A stretch of DNA of 64,000 bases, from positions 373,337 to 437,336 of the forward strand of contig NW_025064880.1 of assembly GCF_019112545.1 (NCBI RefSeq), in the 5' to 3' direction. The DNA comes from Guyanagaster necrorhizus (lineage: Eukaryota; Basidiomycota; Agaricomycetes; Agaricales; Physalacriaceae). Made by a program: the position numbers and the translations under genes. The notes below the pieces were generated by a model that did not search any database, was not told the DNA's origin, and was given only the letters and a program-made list of their open reading frames with translations. Shown in pieces: positions 22,609 through 34,168 of this stretch (the first letter of the stretch is position 1; each line of letters starts with the position of its first letter).

Positions 22609-23156
22609 TTAGTCAAAGTCCGATTCATCTTGTCTAAAAGCGGCTGAATACGCCAGTATCGTCCCATATACCAATCTGTTTGTATGGTAAGGCAGCGAAG
22701 CAGATATATGTTGGTAACGTACCCTCCCCCAATGATGGACATTACGCAGGCACTCTTCGTAATGACATCAGAGTGCGCCAGTACAACTGGTAGAGCGAAA
22801 CCGGTGACGACGACAAGAGATGTAATGAAACGTCCCAAGTCGATAGGTCCGGCGCCGCCTTCATACTGGCTCGAAAAGTCGTCCGAGCCGCAGTGAGAGA
22901 ATACCGCATTTGGAAGAGGAGCGAGAACAAAAGTCAGAGCTGTATTGGAGAAGGATTCACGATGCGCTGAAGAGAAGAGATGTTGACCAAAACCGCACCG
23001 ACGAGAAGTGGTAACCAGTTGTGCCATAGTGCACAAGACAATATGATCAACAAGAATCCCACAGCAAGGACGAAAGACAGAAGAATAACGGCTGGAACAA
23101 AATGAGTAACTCGATGTGTATAGAATGATGTACGCACTTTTGAGGCCTGCAGCCAT
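22609..23156 (-). CDS. VPS55: Vps55 / OB-RGRP family endosomal membrane protein
   Basis: Four exons (23156-23138, 23091-22999, 22939-22723, 22675-22609) encode 131 residues with four hydrophobic segments. Diagnostic blocks are 'FVLAPLPNAVFSHC', 'DLGRFITSLVVVTGFALPVVLAHSDVI' and the last segment 'LVYGTILAYSAAFRQ'. In yeast, Vps55 works with Vps68 in late-endosome-to-vacuole traffic; the human relatives are LEPROT and LEPROTL1. Each splice join restores a conserved block. It diverges from the SNF2 gene with only 120 nt between start codons. Confidence 0.92.
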
Positions 23157-23276
23157 GGTGCCAGTCGGAAGTAAGTGTTGTTTGGCTGTATTTGGCCTCA
23201 AGTAGTGCATAGTGTGGCGCACTGTCACGTCTGTGAGAATGCTCTTCGACTACTACAACACGGTGCAGTGACCATA
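23157..23276. promoter_or_regulatory. Short divergent promoter VPS55 / SNF2-RING gene
   Basis: 120 nt lie between the opposite ATGs, implying a compact bidirectional promoter or overlapping leaders. No recognisable TATA box or other motif was found. Confidence 0.4.
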
Positions 23277-26200
23277 ATGCCACCAAACGTGCCGGCGAGC
23301 CATTCTCGCCTCTTGGACGCGTTGGATGATACCTTTGTGAGAAATAATCTGTCTCTGAATAAATATATACTCCTAACAGCCTTGAAGAGGCCTCTTCAGC
23401 CTTCAAATGGCGTCCCAGATAATGAAAGAGTGCGCGCACTACATGAGGCGCGTGCAAAACAGGCTGGTGCATCTTCCTCACAAGCAAGTGAGTTTATTTG
23501 GGCTCTGGATGCAGTTTTGTATTCAACCGACTGATGCAGTGGCGCACGCGGACTTTTTGTCGAGTTCATTGGGTCGCCGTTCTATCGGTGGAGGAGCTGG
23601 AGGTTTTAACTTAAACTATGACGTCGCGACACCTATTAGATCAATTGATGTTGGTGGTCCTGACCAACAGCAGAGGTACGTCGTGAACGACCTTGAGCCG
23701 CGCCGATCCTCATCCTTCGAAGACTGGAGGAATTTGTTGCTCAGTTCGTTACTAGCGCAATCAATAATGTCAGCCACGGGCTGACCGTTAAATCTGCTAT
23801 GAAGAGTCTTGGCCTCGAACAGTGGGTTCCGTTATGGTATCATTACTTCGTCTATTTATCCTTTTTTTTTTAGCGAGAAAGATACTGTTCCTGGACTGGA
23901 GGTCCGACTTCTACCACACCAGCTCATAGGTGTTACCTGGTCTGTCCGTCTCACAAGATATTTCTCTTCCTGGCTGATTTAGATATCCAGGATGCTTGAA
24001 AAAGAAAAGAGCAAAGACAAGGGCGGCATCTTAGCGTGAGTCTCCTTTTTTTGCTCTCTATTTTGTACCACTCATCTCCCATGGTTCCAGAGATGATATG
24101 GGTCTCGGTATTTTGGCCCATTTCGACTTATTCACGCGTCTTTGCTGATACACAATTAGGAAAAACAGTGCAGATGATCGCCGCTATGCTCTTGCATATG
24201 CCTAATATCGACAGCGAAGTTTGCCGAACAACGCTGATCGTCGTTCCCGTCGCTCTTCTGCAGCAGGTAATGTATATTGTCAACCGCCGCTGTCATTCAT
24301 TGACTTGTGTGCAGTGGAAGGAAGAAATAGAGCAGAAAACAGGAGAGACACTTACGGTCCACATTCATCATGGCAAGGACAAGCTTAAGGTGCCGGTTTC
24401 TTTATTTACGCTACTCCAATGAATGAACCATATGTAGAGAGTGTCAGAAATCAATTCTTACGATGTGAGTCCGTCGGCTTTGGTGTTCCGGTCCGTGTCT
24501 GGAACATATTCAAGGTCATTGTCACTACCTATCAAACTCTCAACGGGGATTTTGCAATGCCCAAAGATATCGATCCAACAGAAGAAGCCGAATGGCTTTC
24601 TGAATATGGGCGAGTACCACAGCGTTGTGAATGCATAGTCCTTGTCTCATATATTGCGCCTAGTGGAATCCTTGCGCGAACACGTTTCTATCGCGTCATT
24701 GCAGATGAAGCCCAATATATCCGGAATCGGTACGTGCGGCTTTGTTTCTGATTAGTCCTACTCACAACCAACATTCCCCAGATCAACGCGGTCGAGTGTA
24801 AGCTTAGCACATGTTAAAGCTAAATACAGGTGGATGCTCACTGGCACTCCTGTTACAAACACTCTGTAAGACTCTTTGGTCTTCTCGCCCCTTGTTCTTG
24901 TGGTAGTGACGACGGTTGTATAGCGCTGACATATATGGTCTTCTGAGGTTTGGGCGTTTCAGACCTTGGAATGATTGGAATGACTTCAACACACACGTGG
25001 TATGAAGTTGTGGAATATCTTACTTCTCGAACCAATCCTTGGTCATTCTAGGCGCGTGTCCAGAGTGAAGACGCCGTGCTCGCAGGTATGAGGCTTCAGT
25101 TGTTTCATAACTACCTAGCCTGGACGTGTTGACATCAGGTGAACGTGCTAGGCAAATTTTACGCCCTATATTGCTTCGCCGGACGAAGGGCTCCATGCTT
25201 GAAGGAAAGCCGATTTTATCACTTCCGCCAAAAGATATCGCCATTGTTAACCTTGAATTTTCGGAGGAAGAAAGAGGGGTATGTTGTAGGGTTCGATTTT
25301 TGGGTAACGTGGGATCTCAACCTTGTCCAGCTTTACAATTCCTTTGAGTCCCGAAGTAAGATTCGACTGAGTAAATTTATCAGAGAAAGGACCCTTGTCA
25401 AGAAGTGAGTCCCAGAAACAATGTTTTACGTCCTCAATGTTCATTGTTGCTCTAGCCATGCTGTTGTTCTGGCGAGTGGACATTCTTTTCGCCGATTGCA
25501 AATCAATGTTTACCGCAATTCAGGTTATGATTCTACGGCTCCGACAGCTATGCTGTCACCCAAATTTGATTCTGGTATGACGTTCCATAGGTTCAGAACG
25601 AGATTTCCCTTGACTCGCAGTCGCAGTCTTTAACAGATGGTTATGACGACCCCACGATGCTACTGGCGGGCGAAGCTGAGAAGGAGCTATCCCGTGCTTT
25701 GAAAGTTCAAGGTCGGCAGTGGGTGGACGATGTTAAGAAGATGTATGTTTTCAAATTGTATACGTCGTATCTTTGCTGATTTGATGTTCAGCTTTCTACT
25801 TCGTGCTCGTGCTGCGGAAACCTTCGATTTCGATGACGATGAGGAGGGGGGGGAGGGAGGGGGGAGCTGTCCTGCTTGTGAAGACTGTAAGACTTTTAAT
25901 CCATCTTGAGCTATTTTCAAACACTTCTTCTAGATCTTACTAACGAGACTGGCCGAATTCTTGGATGTAAGCATGAGATGTGTCTTGACTGTCTGCTTGA
26001 TATGCGCAACGCTCCCATCGCTCACAACGGCGAATTGTACGTCTTGTTGACAATTTTATTCGGTCGTGTCACCCAGCTTAACACTATGTTACAGTGGGAA
26101 TGGCAGTGAAAAGGAGAACCTCGCCGCAGAGAAGAGATACGAAGAGGCGGCATCCAAGGGTCACAGGCCGTGTACGCCAAGGTTCACCACATCTCGTCTT

Positions 26201-27603
26201 AAATTATCTTGATGTTATGACTACTAGGTCCAACGTGCAAAGAAATGCAGAACGTCAGCGATCCAAAAGTATTCAGATCGATAGCTTTTCAACCAACAGA
26301 TGAGGAACTGACGAAACACGCCAAACGGAAACGCACATTTAAGAGCGCGGTCGTCGATTACGACATATCTGATGAGGATGAAGAGGAACAGAAACCTCTA
26401 GAAGAACGGGTCGCGTCGGACGACGATGACGACTTGCCTGATATCACAAATATTATGCTGCCCGAGAAAAAGAAGGCCAGATTCGAACGAAACGTGTGCA
26501 GTTTTCCTGTGTTTCCAAGGTTTCTGAGACTGATTAAATGTAGGATGATACGTTGGATCTGACAATATACGATATATCCGCGCCCCTCCAGCCAAGGTCT
26601 GAAGATGCTTACATGGATCAATCACCTGGAAAGTCCTCCCCAACCAAGCTTAAGGCGTCAAATAAAGCTGGAGACGGACCTTCAGAAGCTCTGATCGCAA
26701 CATGGCGGAAGGGTGATGACGATATGGAGCCGAGCATAAAGATGTTGAAATTACTTTCTCTCTTGAAGGAATGGGATGCCGGTGGGGATAAGACTATATG
26801 TTACTCTCAATGTTTGTTCACGTCTCCTATCTCGAATATCATGGCACTGGCATAATTTATAGGGACATCTATGCTTGATCTTCTCGAGACTCTATTTTCT
26901 CGACACGGGATTCGCAGTGTGCGTTTTGATGGAAAGATGGACCGAGCATCCAGAGACCAAACAATACAAATGTTTAAAGGGGCAGGAGGACCAAAGGTCA
27001 TTCTAATTAGCACAAAATGCGGTGGTGTTGGGTAGGTAAGTCTTATCCTATACGAGCCTATGTTGACGTGAAAATGCAGGCTGAACCTGGTGGCGGCTAA
27101 TAGGATCGTTAAGTAGGATCTTCCATGCCCATACTATACACATTGGAAACTGACATGTCTGGACCAGTATGGACCTGTCATGGAACTATGCAGCGGAGTC
27201 GCAGGCTTATGATCGGTATTCTTTGTTCGTTCACTGCACCAGAGCATGTTTTATGACAGATTCTCAGTGCTCATCGAATCGGGCAGGTGAAGCCTGTGTG
27301 GGTTAAACGACTCGTTGTAAAGAACACCATCGAAGAACGGTAAGCCGTCGTCGCTAGTCGATGGCACCCATTCTGAAAGCGGCCGGTTTTAGTATGTTAA
27401 AACTCCAGGATGTCAAAGTCGGCCTTGCGGAGGCTGCTCTCGGTGAAGGGGCAGGCAATAAGCTGCATAAGCTCAGTGTGAAGGATATCAAATTTGTGAG
27501 CAGCTATAACCTTCTGTCTAGTCTATCTCCCATTCTGAAGATCTGTCAGCTGTTTAACATGAATAAGGACCAGAACGGGGCTCCTCAGCCAGGTGATGGG
27601 TAA
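23277..27603 (+). CDS. SNF2-family ATPase with embedded RING finger (Rad5/Rad16/Uls1 type)
   Basis: A many-exon gene, traced by conserved motifs without listing every boundary. Motif I is 'GGILADDMGLGKT' (exons joined near 24036-24165), motif II 'DEAQ', motif III 'MLTGTP', then 'LRRTK' and 'RQLCCHPNL'. The C-terminal helicase half has 'TICYSQWTSMLDLLE', 'STKCGGVGLNLVAA' and 'DRCHRIGQ'. Between the halves is a RING: CPAC, then 'GCKHEMCLDC' and 'RPCPTC', preceded by an acidic/glycine run and followed by an acidic linker. Such proteins are DNA translocases with E3 ubiquitin or SUMO-targeted ligase activity in repair or chromatin. I cannot place it among Rad5, Rad16 and Uls1 by eye. The first ATG (23277) starts 'MPPNVPASHSRLL'. 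Confidence 0.88.
25846..25864 (+). repeat. G-quadruplex-prone G-run in an exon
   Basis: Runs of 8, 3 and 6 G separated by single A occur in the coding strand just before the RING codons of the SNF2 gene, and encode a Glu/Gly-rich linker. The tract provides four GGG blocks with short loops, the usual pattern of an intramolecular G4. Confidence 0.6.
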
Positions 27604-27826
27604 TGAGGACCGGACTACAAACTTCTCTTCTTAAGACTTGTTATGTATTCTAGTACTTTTCTGTGTATCGTTAGTACCGTTCTGACGCCATATCTAATCA
27701 TAATCTAATGGGCGCTATCGGACCAGTTCCTTCCGGCCGCATCTGATATGGTTTGTCATTTTGCGTTTTATTGTCGCTATCTTTTGCTTCGACTCGTCTA
27801 CAATCACTTAACAGCCAGCATTCTCC

Positions 27827-29669
27827 ATGGCTAACTGTTTCCCAAAGCATGAAGGGCAGTCATTGTCGTACTGGCTTCAAGGCGTTCGGAGTAATCCATT
27901 GCTCGATCACCGAACAACGGAAGAACTGCCAAAGGAAGCAGACGTGGTTATAATTGGGTCGGGGGTAGGCTAGCTCTCAACATATCTTCATAATAGTAAT
28001 GCTAATGAACGACAGGCAACAGGTGCAATAACGGCCTTGGAGCTCTTCTCGGGTCCAAATCCGCCCAAATCCATTGTGATGCTCGAAGCGAGAGAAATGT
28101 GCTCGGGGGCTACGGGAAGGAATGCCGGTCATTGCAAACCAGACCAGGTATTCTCCTCACATAGTTGACCGCATGCAGATTTATCTTATTCGTTTACAGT
28201 GGAGAGGATTTAAGACATATCAATCACGGTTTGGTTCTGAACAGGCCCTGAAGGTTCCGTCACTCGTCTGAAATCCCATATCGACCCTCATCACTATATC
28301 AGATTCTAGCCAATGAACAAGAAACGTTCGAACGCGTCGTCGCATATATTCGCAAATATAATGTGGACTGTGATCTGTGGGTGGGAAAGACAGTGGGTGA
28401 ATCTCACACAAACACAGCCGTTACTCACCTCAGTTTCAGCTAGACGTCGCGATAGACGAACAAGTTGCCGCCAGGGCCGCTAGCATTTTCGAGCATTTTC
28501 GAGCTGCTGGTGGAAATGTAGACCATGTCGAATATATTACTGATCGCACCGAGGCTATCAAGGTAACTGGATGTGTTGTGTACGTGTTGCTAGAAACTGA
28601 CACGCATTTCATAGCGTTCCCGTATCAACAACGCTGTGTCTGTCTTTTCGTGGGATGCAGCTTCGCTCTACCCGTGGAAACTTGTAGCCCATGTAATTAC
28701 GACCTGCTTATCCAAGGGTCTCAACCTCCAAACCTGGACTCCAGTCAACTCTGTCAGCTTGTCCGGTGTCTCTCAAAACTGGGTCGTTTCAACTGAACGC
28801 GGATCAATTGCTACTCCCACAATCGTGCATGCGACGAATGCCTACGCTTCAGCCCTCCTTCCCGAGTTCAGGAACATTATCCAACCGACACCCCATATGT
28901 GTGTAGTTCTCCGCTCTTCAATTCAATTGTTCTTGACGAGTTCCTAGGTGTAACAAGGTGGTTCCTCCTCGGTCTTGGTCTGGTACCAAAGCACTAGAAA
29001 ACTCATACGGCGTGCTCTGCCCTGACGGTGCTTTGTATAGCATCAACCCTCGAGCAACTTCGGATGGCATCATCCTGTTTGGCGGTAGCAACCCGGGCCA
29101 ACATGCGTTGCTTAAATATCTCCAAGAGCATCCTGATGAGCGAACGAATGATGGCCTGACGAACTTTGCGCCAGTTACGAAGGCCGTCGATGACTTCATT
29201 CAAAGTGAATTTGCAGGCTGGTAAGGTGCATCTAACGCCGCTTTTGGGAAATTAAATATATTTTACAGGGGATTTGCGTCTGCTCCGGGAGAAGGATTGG
29301 ACTATTCATGGAGTGGTATCCTTGGTATGGTATGTAATACCTCTATTTTGCATTCGCCTTCTCAGCCTGTCCCTAGAGCGCAGATGGTCTACCATATGTT
29401 GGGCAGATACCTGGTAAACCTGGTCAGTGGATATGTGCAGGCCACAATGGCCATGGCATGGTGCGTTTATTACATTGTTAGACATCCACATCTTGAGGAT
29501 CCCACAGGCCCGAATCTTTACCACTGCACCTGGACTTGTCAAGCTAATTCAAGGTGGTACTTGGGCGGATACCGGCCTACCAGAATGTTTCGAGCTTACG
29601 CCAGAGAGGTTGCAGCGTTTATCCAAGGTGGATTCCAACGGCCTCCACCACGTAAGGTGTACTGTATGA
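27827..29669 (+). CDS. FAD-dependent oxidoreductase, DAO (D-amino-acid oxidase/sarcosine oxidase) family
   Basis: The multi-exon gene starts at MANCFPKHEG; an alternative first exon with ATG at 27708 is possible. The dinucleotide-binding motif 'ADVVIIGSGATGAITALELF' sits near residue 45, followed by 'REMCSGATGRNAGH', typical of DAO-family oxidases. The C-terminal block 'LPYVGQIPGKPGQWICAGHNGHGMARIF' is the second FAD contact region and depends on two intron removals (about 29319-29376 and 29461-29510). The family oxidises amines or amino acids using FAD; the substrate cannot be told from sequence. It belongs to a mushroom-typical group lacking an obvious signal peptide. The last codons after 29640 are uncertain; a further intron at 'HH|GTAAGG' could extend the end. 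Confidence 0.82.
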
Positions 29670-29800
29670 TAATAAATTTGGTGTTAGGACTGGAGATCTA
29701 ACCTTTAGCTTGATATCATCGAACATAACATCATCTCACCCGAGTGCACGAGCCGTTCTCTTTTCTTATTCACGAAGTATATCTTCATGGTCGGGTCACA

Positions 29801-30498
29801 CTATGTAGTACCTGTTTCTTGGAAGAGCCGTCGTTTCACCTCCTTCCGATACCAACCTCTAGCATACACCAACAACTCGTCAAGTACACCGACAATTTCT
29901 GCAGGGGCAGGAAAACGATAATTCGCCGCTTGCGCTTTCATAGCAGGACGATTTGGCTCTCCTTCAACTAGGTTTAGAATGACGACAGCGAGTGCACTGC
30001 GTTCGATTTGGCAAGAAAGGAAGGATTTATGCCACCATTTGTCCATTTGCGATGGTACAAGTAAATTTCTGTACCGGTAAGGAACTTGCATGACTTGCAG
30101 AATATTCGGCTTCAAACCTTCCGAGATGGGGATGTCGAGTCAGTTGGCTAAGGCCATGATCAAAAAAAACACTTCGTGGGGAAGTTCCCTTATAATTACA
30201 TTATACCGAGTTTTCATCCGCATAACCAGCATTTGCAACCCTGCAAAGATGCCACACCTTCCATAACTAAAGTCGAAAAATAGTATTCCAATGCAGGCAG
30301 TCAGCAAGCTGTCGAAGGTAGAGGCAAAGGTACAATCTTCAAGCTTCAAGTTCCATTGCGTTCAGACGTAGCACGCCATTCCTTTCTTGGCCACGCTTTT
30401 GCGGCAAAACTACGAGGGATGAACATGGGAAGAATCAGGCGTACTTACGGATGAGGCCTGAGGTCAGATATGAAGGCGTCAGGCGCAGTTGAAGTCAT
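29801..30498 (-). pseudogene. Unresolved or decayed gene
   Basis: A good first exon exists at 30498-30449: an ATG, 17 codons, then a strong GTAAGT donor. Downstream on the same strand there is a 104-codon open stretch (30115-29801) without an ATG of its own, and another open stretch at 30349-30140. I could not join them into one sensible frame, and none resembles a family I know. The pieces look like either a fast-evolving small gene with several introns or a degenerating copy. The rest of 29670-30763 holds nothing else I can support. Confidence 0.25.
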
Positions 30499-30763
30499 CA
30501 ACAATGTCAATCTGTGATCATTGTTTGGATGGGTGCAGGGTTGAAGCTTCTGTATAGTATGCTAAATGCAGCAACTATGTCGCCCAACTAGAAGATCCCG
30601 ACGACAGATACATCCCACTTCTGCACGGAGATTGTAACCATTTGTCTACCGTCATTACTGTGGCTTCGAGACTGATCTCTAGCTGGGGATTCCTCCCGAA
30701 AGGAACTGGTAAATGCGGTAGAGGTGTACAATGCTTATGTGAGGTATACGTCCGAATCTGAGC

Positions 30764-32073
30764 CTAATTCTCCCACGCGTCGACGATTTCCGACTGGTGA
30801 GTCATGATAGCAACATCCTTGCGGATGGGATTAATACGTGGATACACAAACTACACAACTTCAGTAACAGATAGCGAGAAAGCGGACGTCGACTTACTCC
30901 TTCATTATATTCGTGCATCACCTCAGCGGCAATGATTTCCTTGTCTTTCACAAGAACCTTGTATGATGCAGTCAGTGTATTCAACTGATATAGAATTAGA
31001 ATGGTACTGGCAACATGTTAAGAATCTTACCTGAAGTCCAACGATGCCCATGATAAGGAGCATGATCATCCAATTTGAAGAGCCTGTCGCGCACCACAGT
31101 AGCGCATGTGCGGGGGAATAGATGCAAAATAATAGCGTCTCCAGGTCTCCGGGACTCCACATGTCAATTTGCTGTACTCTGGACATCCGTTTGCCCGGAG
31201 TCGATTTTAATGGTTCGATCCCTAACAAAAAACGCCAGAACGCCAGGAAGGCTACCCAAGCGCCGGAATGGAATCGTGACAACAGAGATGGTGGCTCGAG
31301 GGGGTCAAAGTCCAGCTCTGCGGAAACGTATTTAGCATTTGGGGAGAAGACGGGATCCGGCTGTTTGTGCAAGTGGTAGAGGCGAATGCGAGTGAAGAGA
31401 AAAATAGAATTTGCCAATGACCCGACGATAAGGAGCAATGTCAAGGGAACAGTCTGATGAAAAGTCAGTGTGTGCATGGAAAAGCAAGTGAAGGATGCAT
31501 ACCCAGTCGAACCACGATACGCCTTCGTCTTCACGATACATATCCTCCCATCCTAGATCAGAGTCTGGCACCTGCCGAACTTGGCTGACGCGCACACAGA
31601 GATGGAGCAGATGACACAGTCCTCCGATGATTGACGCTGATGTCCTAGGTGCTGGTAAAGGGACATTATGGGGGAAGAGAGCGATCTCAAAGGCAATTTG
31701 CGAAGGAAGAGATATTATTCTGCGGGAAATGAGATATACCCAAGTAAATAAGAAAGAGACGCCACTTTTCGTATAAGCTCTTTCTGCGCACGATAGCCCT
31801 CCTAGGCGTTCCCAAGACACTAGGCCTGGGTCGATTGGATTTATTTTGTTGAGGCGTCAAGTAGGGAGCCGGGCGTCGCGAGCGCGCAGCCTCCCAGTCA
31901 AAGGGTACGGACGACGAGATTGACGGCGTTGACGCTGGTGAATGGTGGATGCCGATGGACACGCGAGCCTTGCGGGGCGTCATGGGCAACGACGAGGAAG
32001 ACGCTGTCGACGGCGACCTACCGCTACGAGGGGAGTTAGAGTTGCCCTGTGCCAGGCGCCTTCGAAAATCCAT
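30764..32073 (-). CDS. NUR1: Nur1/Mug154-type inner nuclear membrane protein (DUF2418)
   Basis: Five exons (32073-31766, 31719-31503, 31453-31031, 30984-30898, 30850-30764) encode 373 residues. The N-terminal 100 residues are Ser/Pro/Arg-rich. They are followed by membrane segments around 'FEIALFPHNVPLP', 'TVPLTLLLIVGSLANSIFLF' and 'WMIMLLIMGIVGLQ'. The conserved C-terminal block is 'YNEGFVYPRINPIRKD' then 'HQSE'. Yeast Nur1 acts with Heh1 in tethering rDNA and heterochromatin to the nuclear envelope; fission yeast Mug154 is the same family. The start is the first ATG (MDFRRR); the upstream open frame begins only with a GTG. All joins are in phase. Confidence 0.85.
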
Positions 32074-32133
32074 GGATACAATGGTGTGCAAAGTTGGAAA
32101 CAAGGAAGACAATGGGAGACCTTTGTATGGAAA

Positions 32134-32162
32134 CACGTGATGACCATGTGTATACTCACGTG
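32134..32162. promoter_or_regulatory. Pair of CACGTG E-boxes in a divergent promoter
   Basis: Two perfect CACGTG palindromes at 32134-32139 and 32157-32162, spaced 23 nt start to start, lie 61-84 nt upstream of NUR1 and about 220 nt upstream of the coiled-coil gene. CACGTG is the classical binding site of Cbf1-type bHLH factors. The remainder of 32074-32381 holds no gene. Confidence 0.5.
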
Positions 32163-32381
32163 ATGTTGGTTTGGGTCGAAAAGGAATTAAATTTCACCAC
32201 CCATCAAGAGTCGCTTGCTCTCCTTCTTTCACCACGAAGCGTCACCCTTCTTCCCGTCCGCCCCCAACGTCCACCACGTCTATCCTACGAACCCAAACTA
32301 CATCCTTGTCGCCGAGCTCGTCAGTAAGGTTCGTATTTCTTCTCTTTTTCTGGCTCTCTTCTCATTTTTGCTAGCGTCAGG

Positions 32382-33774
32382 ATGGCCCAACCTTCATCTT
32401 CTCATCATGGCGAGCGGCACCACCGTGAACGCTCGTCACATCACCATCACAGAACCATTTCATCGACCACTCTTCTTCTTGTCCTCTCTCTTGTCTTGGC
32501 TGTTCTTGCGGTAATGTTATCGATGCCCAGCAGCCAGAGTTCTTCAAATCCGGCCGACCCAACCTCAACTGGTATTCTCAACTATCTTTCACCTAAGCGA
32601 TCGCAACAGCTAGTTGCTAGGGAAGCTGCCGTTACTCTGCGAGAGGCAGAGGTTGCCCGTCGGGAAGCTGAGCTTCTCGCCGGCGCGCCAGGCGGCATCG
32701 TCCCATCCCCGTCCCCCATCCTCTGTCCTCCCTGCGCTCAGGCCACAACCGTAGAGACGATCATGGCCCCCGTACAAACTGTTATTAAGGAGGTTGTCAG
32801 AGAAGACTCCTTGACACCTCCAGGCTGGACAAGTCCTCGTATCGATGAGATCTTGGATCGAGAACTCAAGGTTGCAGAGCGAGAACGGGATATCAGCAGA
32901 CGAGAGGAAGGTCTTAATCGCCGCGAGCATGACGCTTCTCGTCGTGAGAGTTGGATCATGGAGCAACTCATGTAGGCTGCTTATCGCGAGTAGTACTATT
33001 TGCGAGTGCTGATCTTGTTCAACAGCGCGCTTGGCAATGACGAACCTGCGGTGGAGGAGGAATATGTGTACGAGCCTTCGGGAAGGCGCAAAGCCAAGGT
33101 ACCGCCGCCCCTCCCGCGCCGCTCCGAGCTTTGAGACGAAGGAGGATCGACCTTTTTTTTTTTTTGCTTTATATAGTCCGTATGAGTCCCATCTGTACCC
33201 CATCATCCCTCCTTCGTCCGGGCTTGGGGGACTAACGGTGTTTCATTTTCATTTGTCCCCCTCGTCCTTTTCTTTGTACATGGCCAGGTCAGACTGTCCT
33301 GTGATATTCACTGGGCGCGTCTTTCTGAGACAGATCATTTCAGATCGTGTCTTTCGATCATGTCGCGTTCACGTCCACGTGATGGGTTCGCCGTTATGTT
33401 TTCCTGACCTGGCCATCATCACAATTTGTTACTCTCCGTTAACGATTACTGACCACTTTTCTTTGCTTTCTTTCTAGTATCAAGAACTTCCTCCTCTTAT
33501 CGTTTCTGAAACTCAGTATGAAACCGAAACCATGATTATTACCCAAACTCAGACCGTCACTGTTCCACCACCTGCTAATACCCGTTTCGCCGCTTCACCA
33601 GCTCCTCAACGACCCGAATCCCCCACTGGTTCTGCTCCTCGTACCACTGCTGTTGAAGTGATCACGGAGGAGGTAGAGATAGAAGAAGAGGAAGAAGATG
33701 AACCCACCACTGTCAGGGTTGTTCGTCCGAGACCTACACGAAAAGTTCCTGGGCGGTGGTTTGGCGGGTGGTAA
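32382..33774 (+). CDS. Single-pass membrane protein with coiled coil and acidic tail, unknown function
   Basis: Three exons (32382-32971, 33026-33098, 33478-33774) encode 319 residues. The N-terminus is Ser/His/Arg-rich, followed by one strongly hydrophobic segment (about residues 29-47, 'TTLLLVLSLVLAVLAVML'). Next come alternating Arg/Glu repeats such as 'REAAVTLREAEVARREAELL' and 'DREL..ERDISRREEGLNRRE', typical of a coiled coil. The C-terminus has Thr/Gln-rich and Glu-rich stretches and ends in 'RPRPTRKVPGRWFGGW'. A His/Arg N-terminus before one TM segment suggests a tail outside an ER-derived membrane, but no family is recognised. The last intron is 379 nt, far longer than others in the window. 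Confidence 0.75.
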
Positions 33775-34168
33775 ACGTTTGGTTTTGGATAACGTCGTTT
33801 CTGTTTCTTGCCTTCATTTCTCTTGCTTGTTTGTTTGTTTCTTTATCCACCCATCAACTCCTGCTTTTGTCGTGCTCTTGTTTCTTTTTCAAACACTTAT
33901 GAAGTAGAGACGGACACGGTTTATGACTAACGTTACGAACTATGATTTACCAATAGTTAGTGTAGATTAGTTAGGATACTTACGATATGACTTGGAGAAA
34001 ATGTAAGGGTCAAACTGTTTGCATTCGGGTTGGCCATTCAAGGCTTTAAAGCAACATGCATCAACAGAGAGTTCTTGCTCTCTGCCGTGCATTTGGCAGT
34101 AGAATACGAGTCGATGCGTTGAATTCTTACTCTTTCCTGCATTCAACAAACGGCGTCGTATTGTACAT
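33775..34168. other. Intergenic region between coiled-coil gene and MSF1
   Basis: This 394-nt gap holds a T-rich 3' flank and the presumed promoter of the Phe-tRNA synthetase gene. No additional gene or motif could be supported. Confidence 0.35.

Noticed and set aside
31195..31230. GGTTCGATCCC sequence resembling a tRNA T-arm
   Set aside because: It lies inside NUR1 coding sequence and no acceptor or anticodon stem can be folded around it.
30764..32136. Longer NUR1 start at 32136
   Set aside because: The upstream codon is GTG within a CACGTG element; the first ATG is at 32073.
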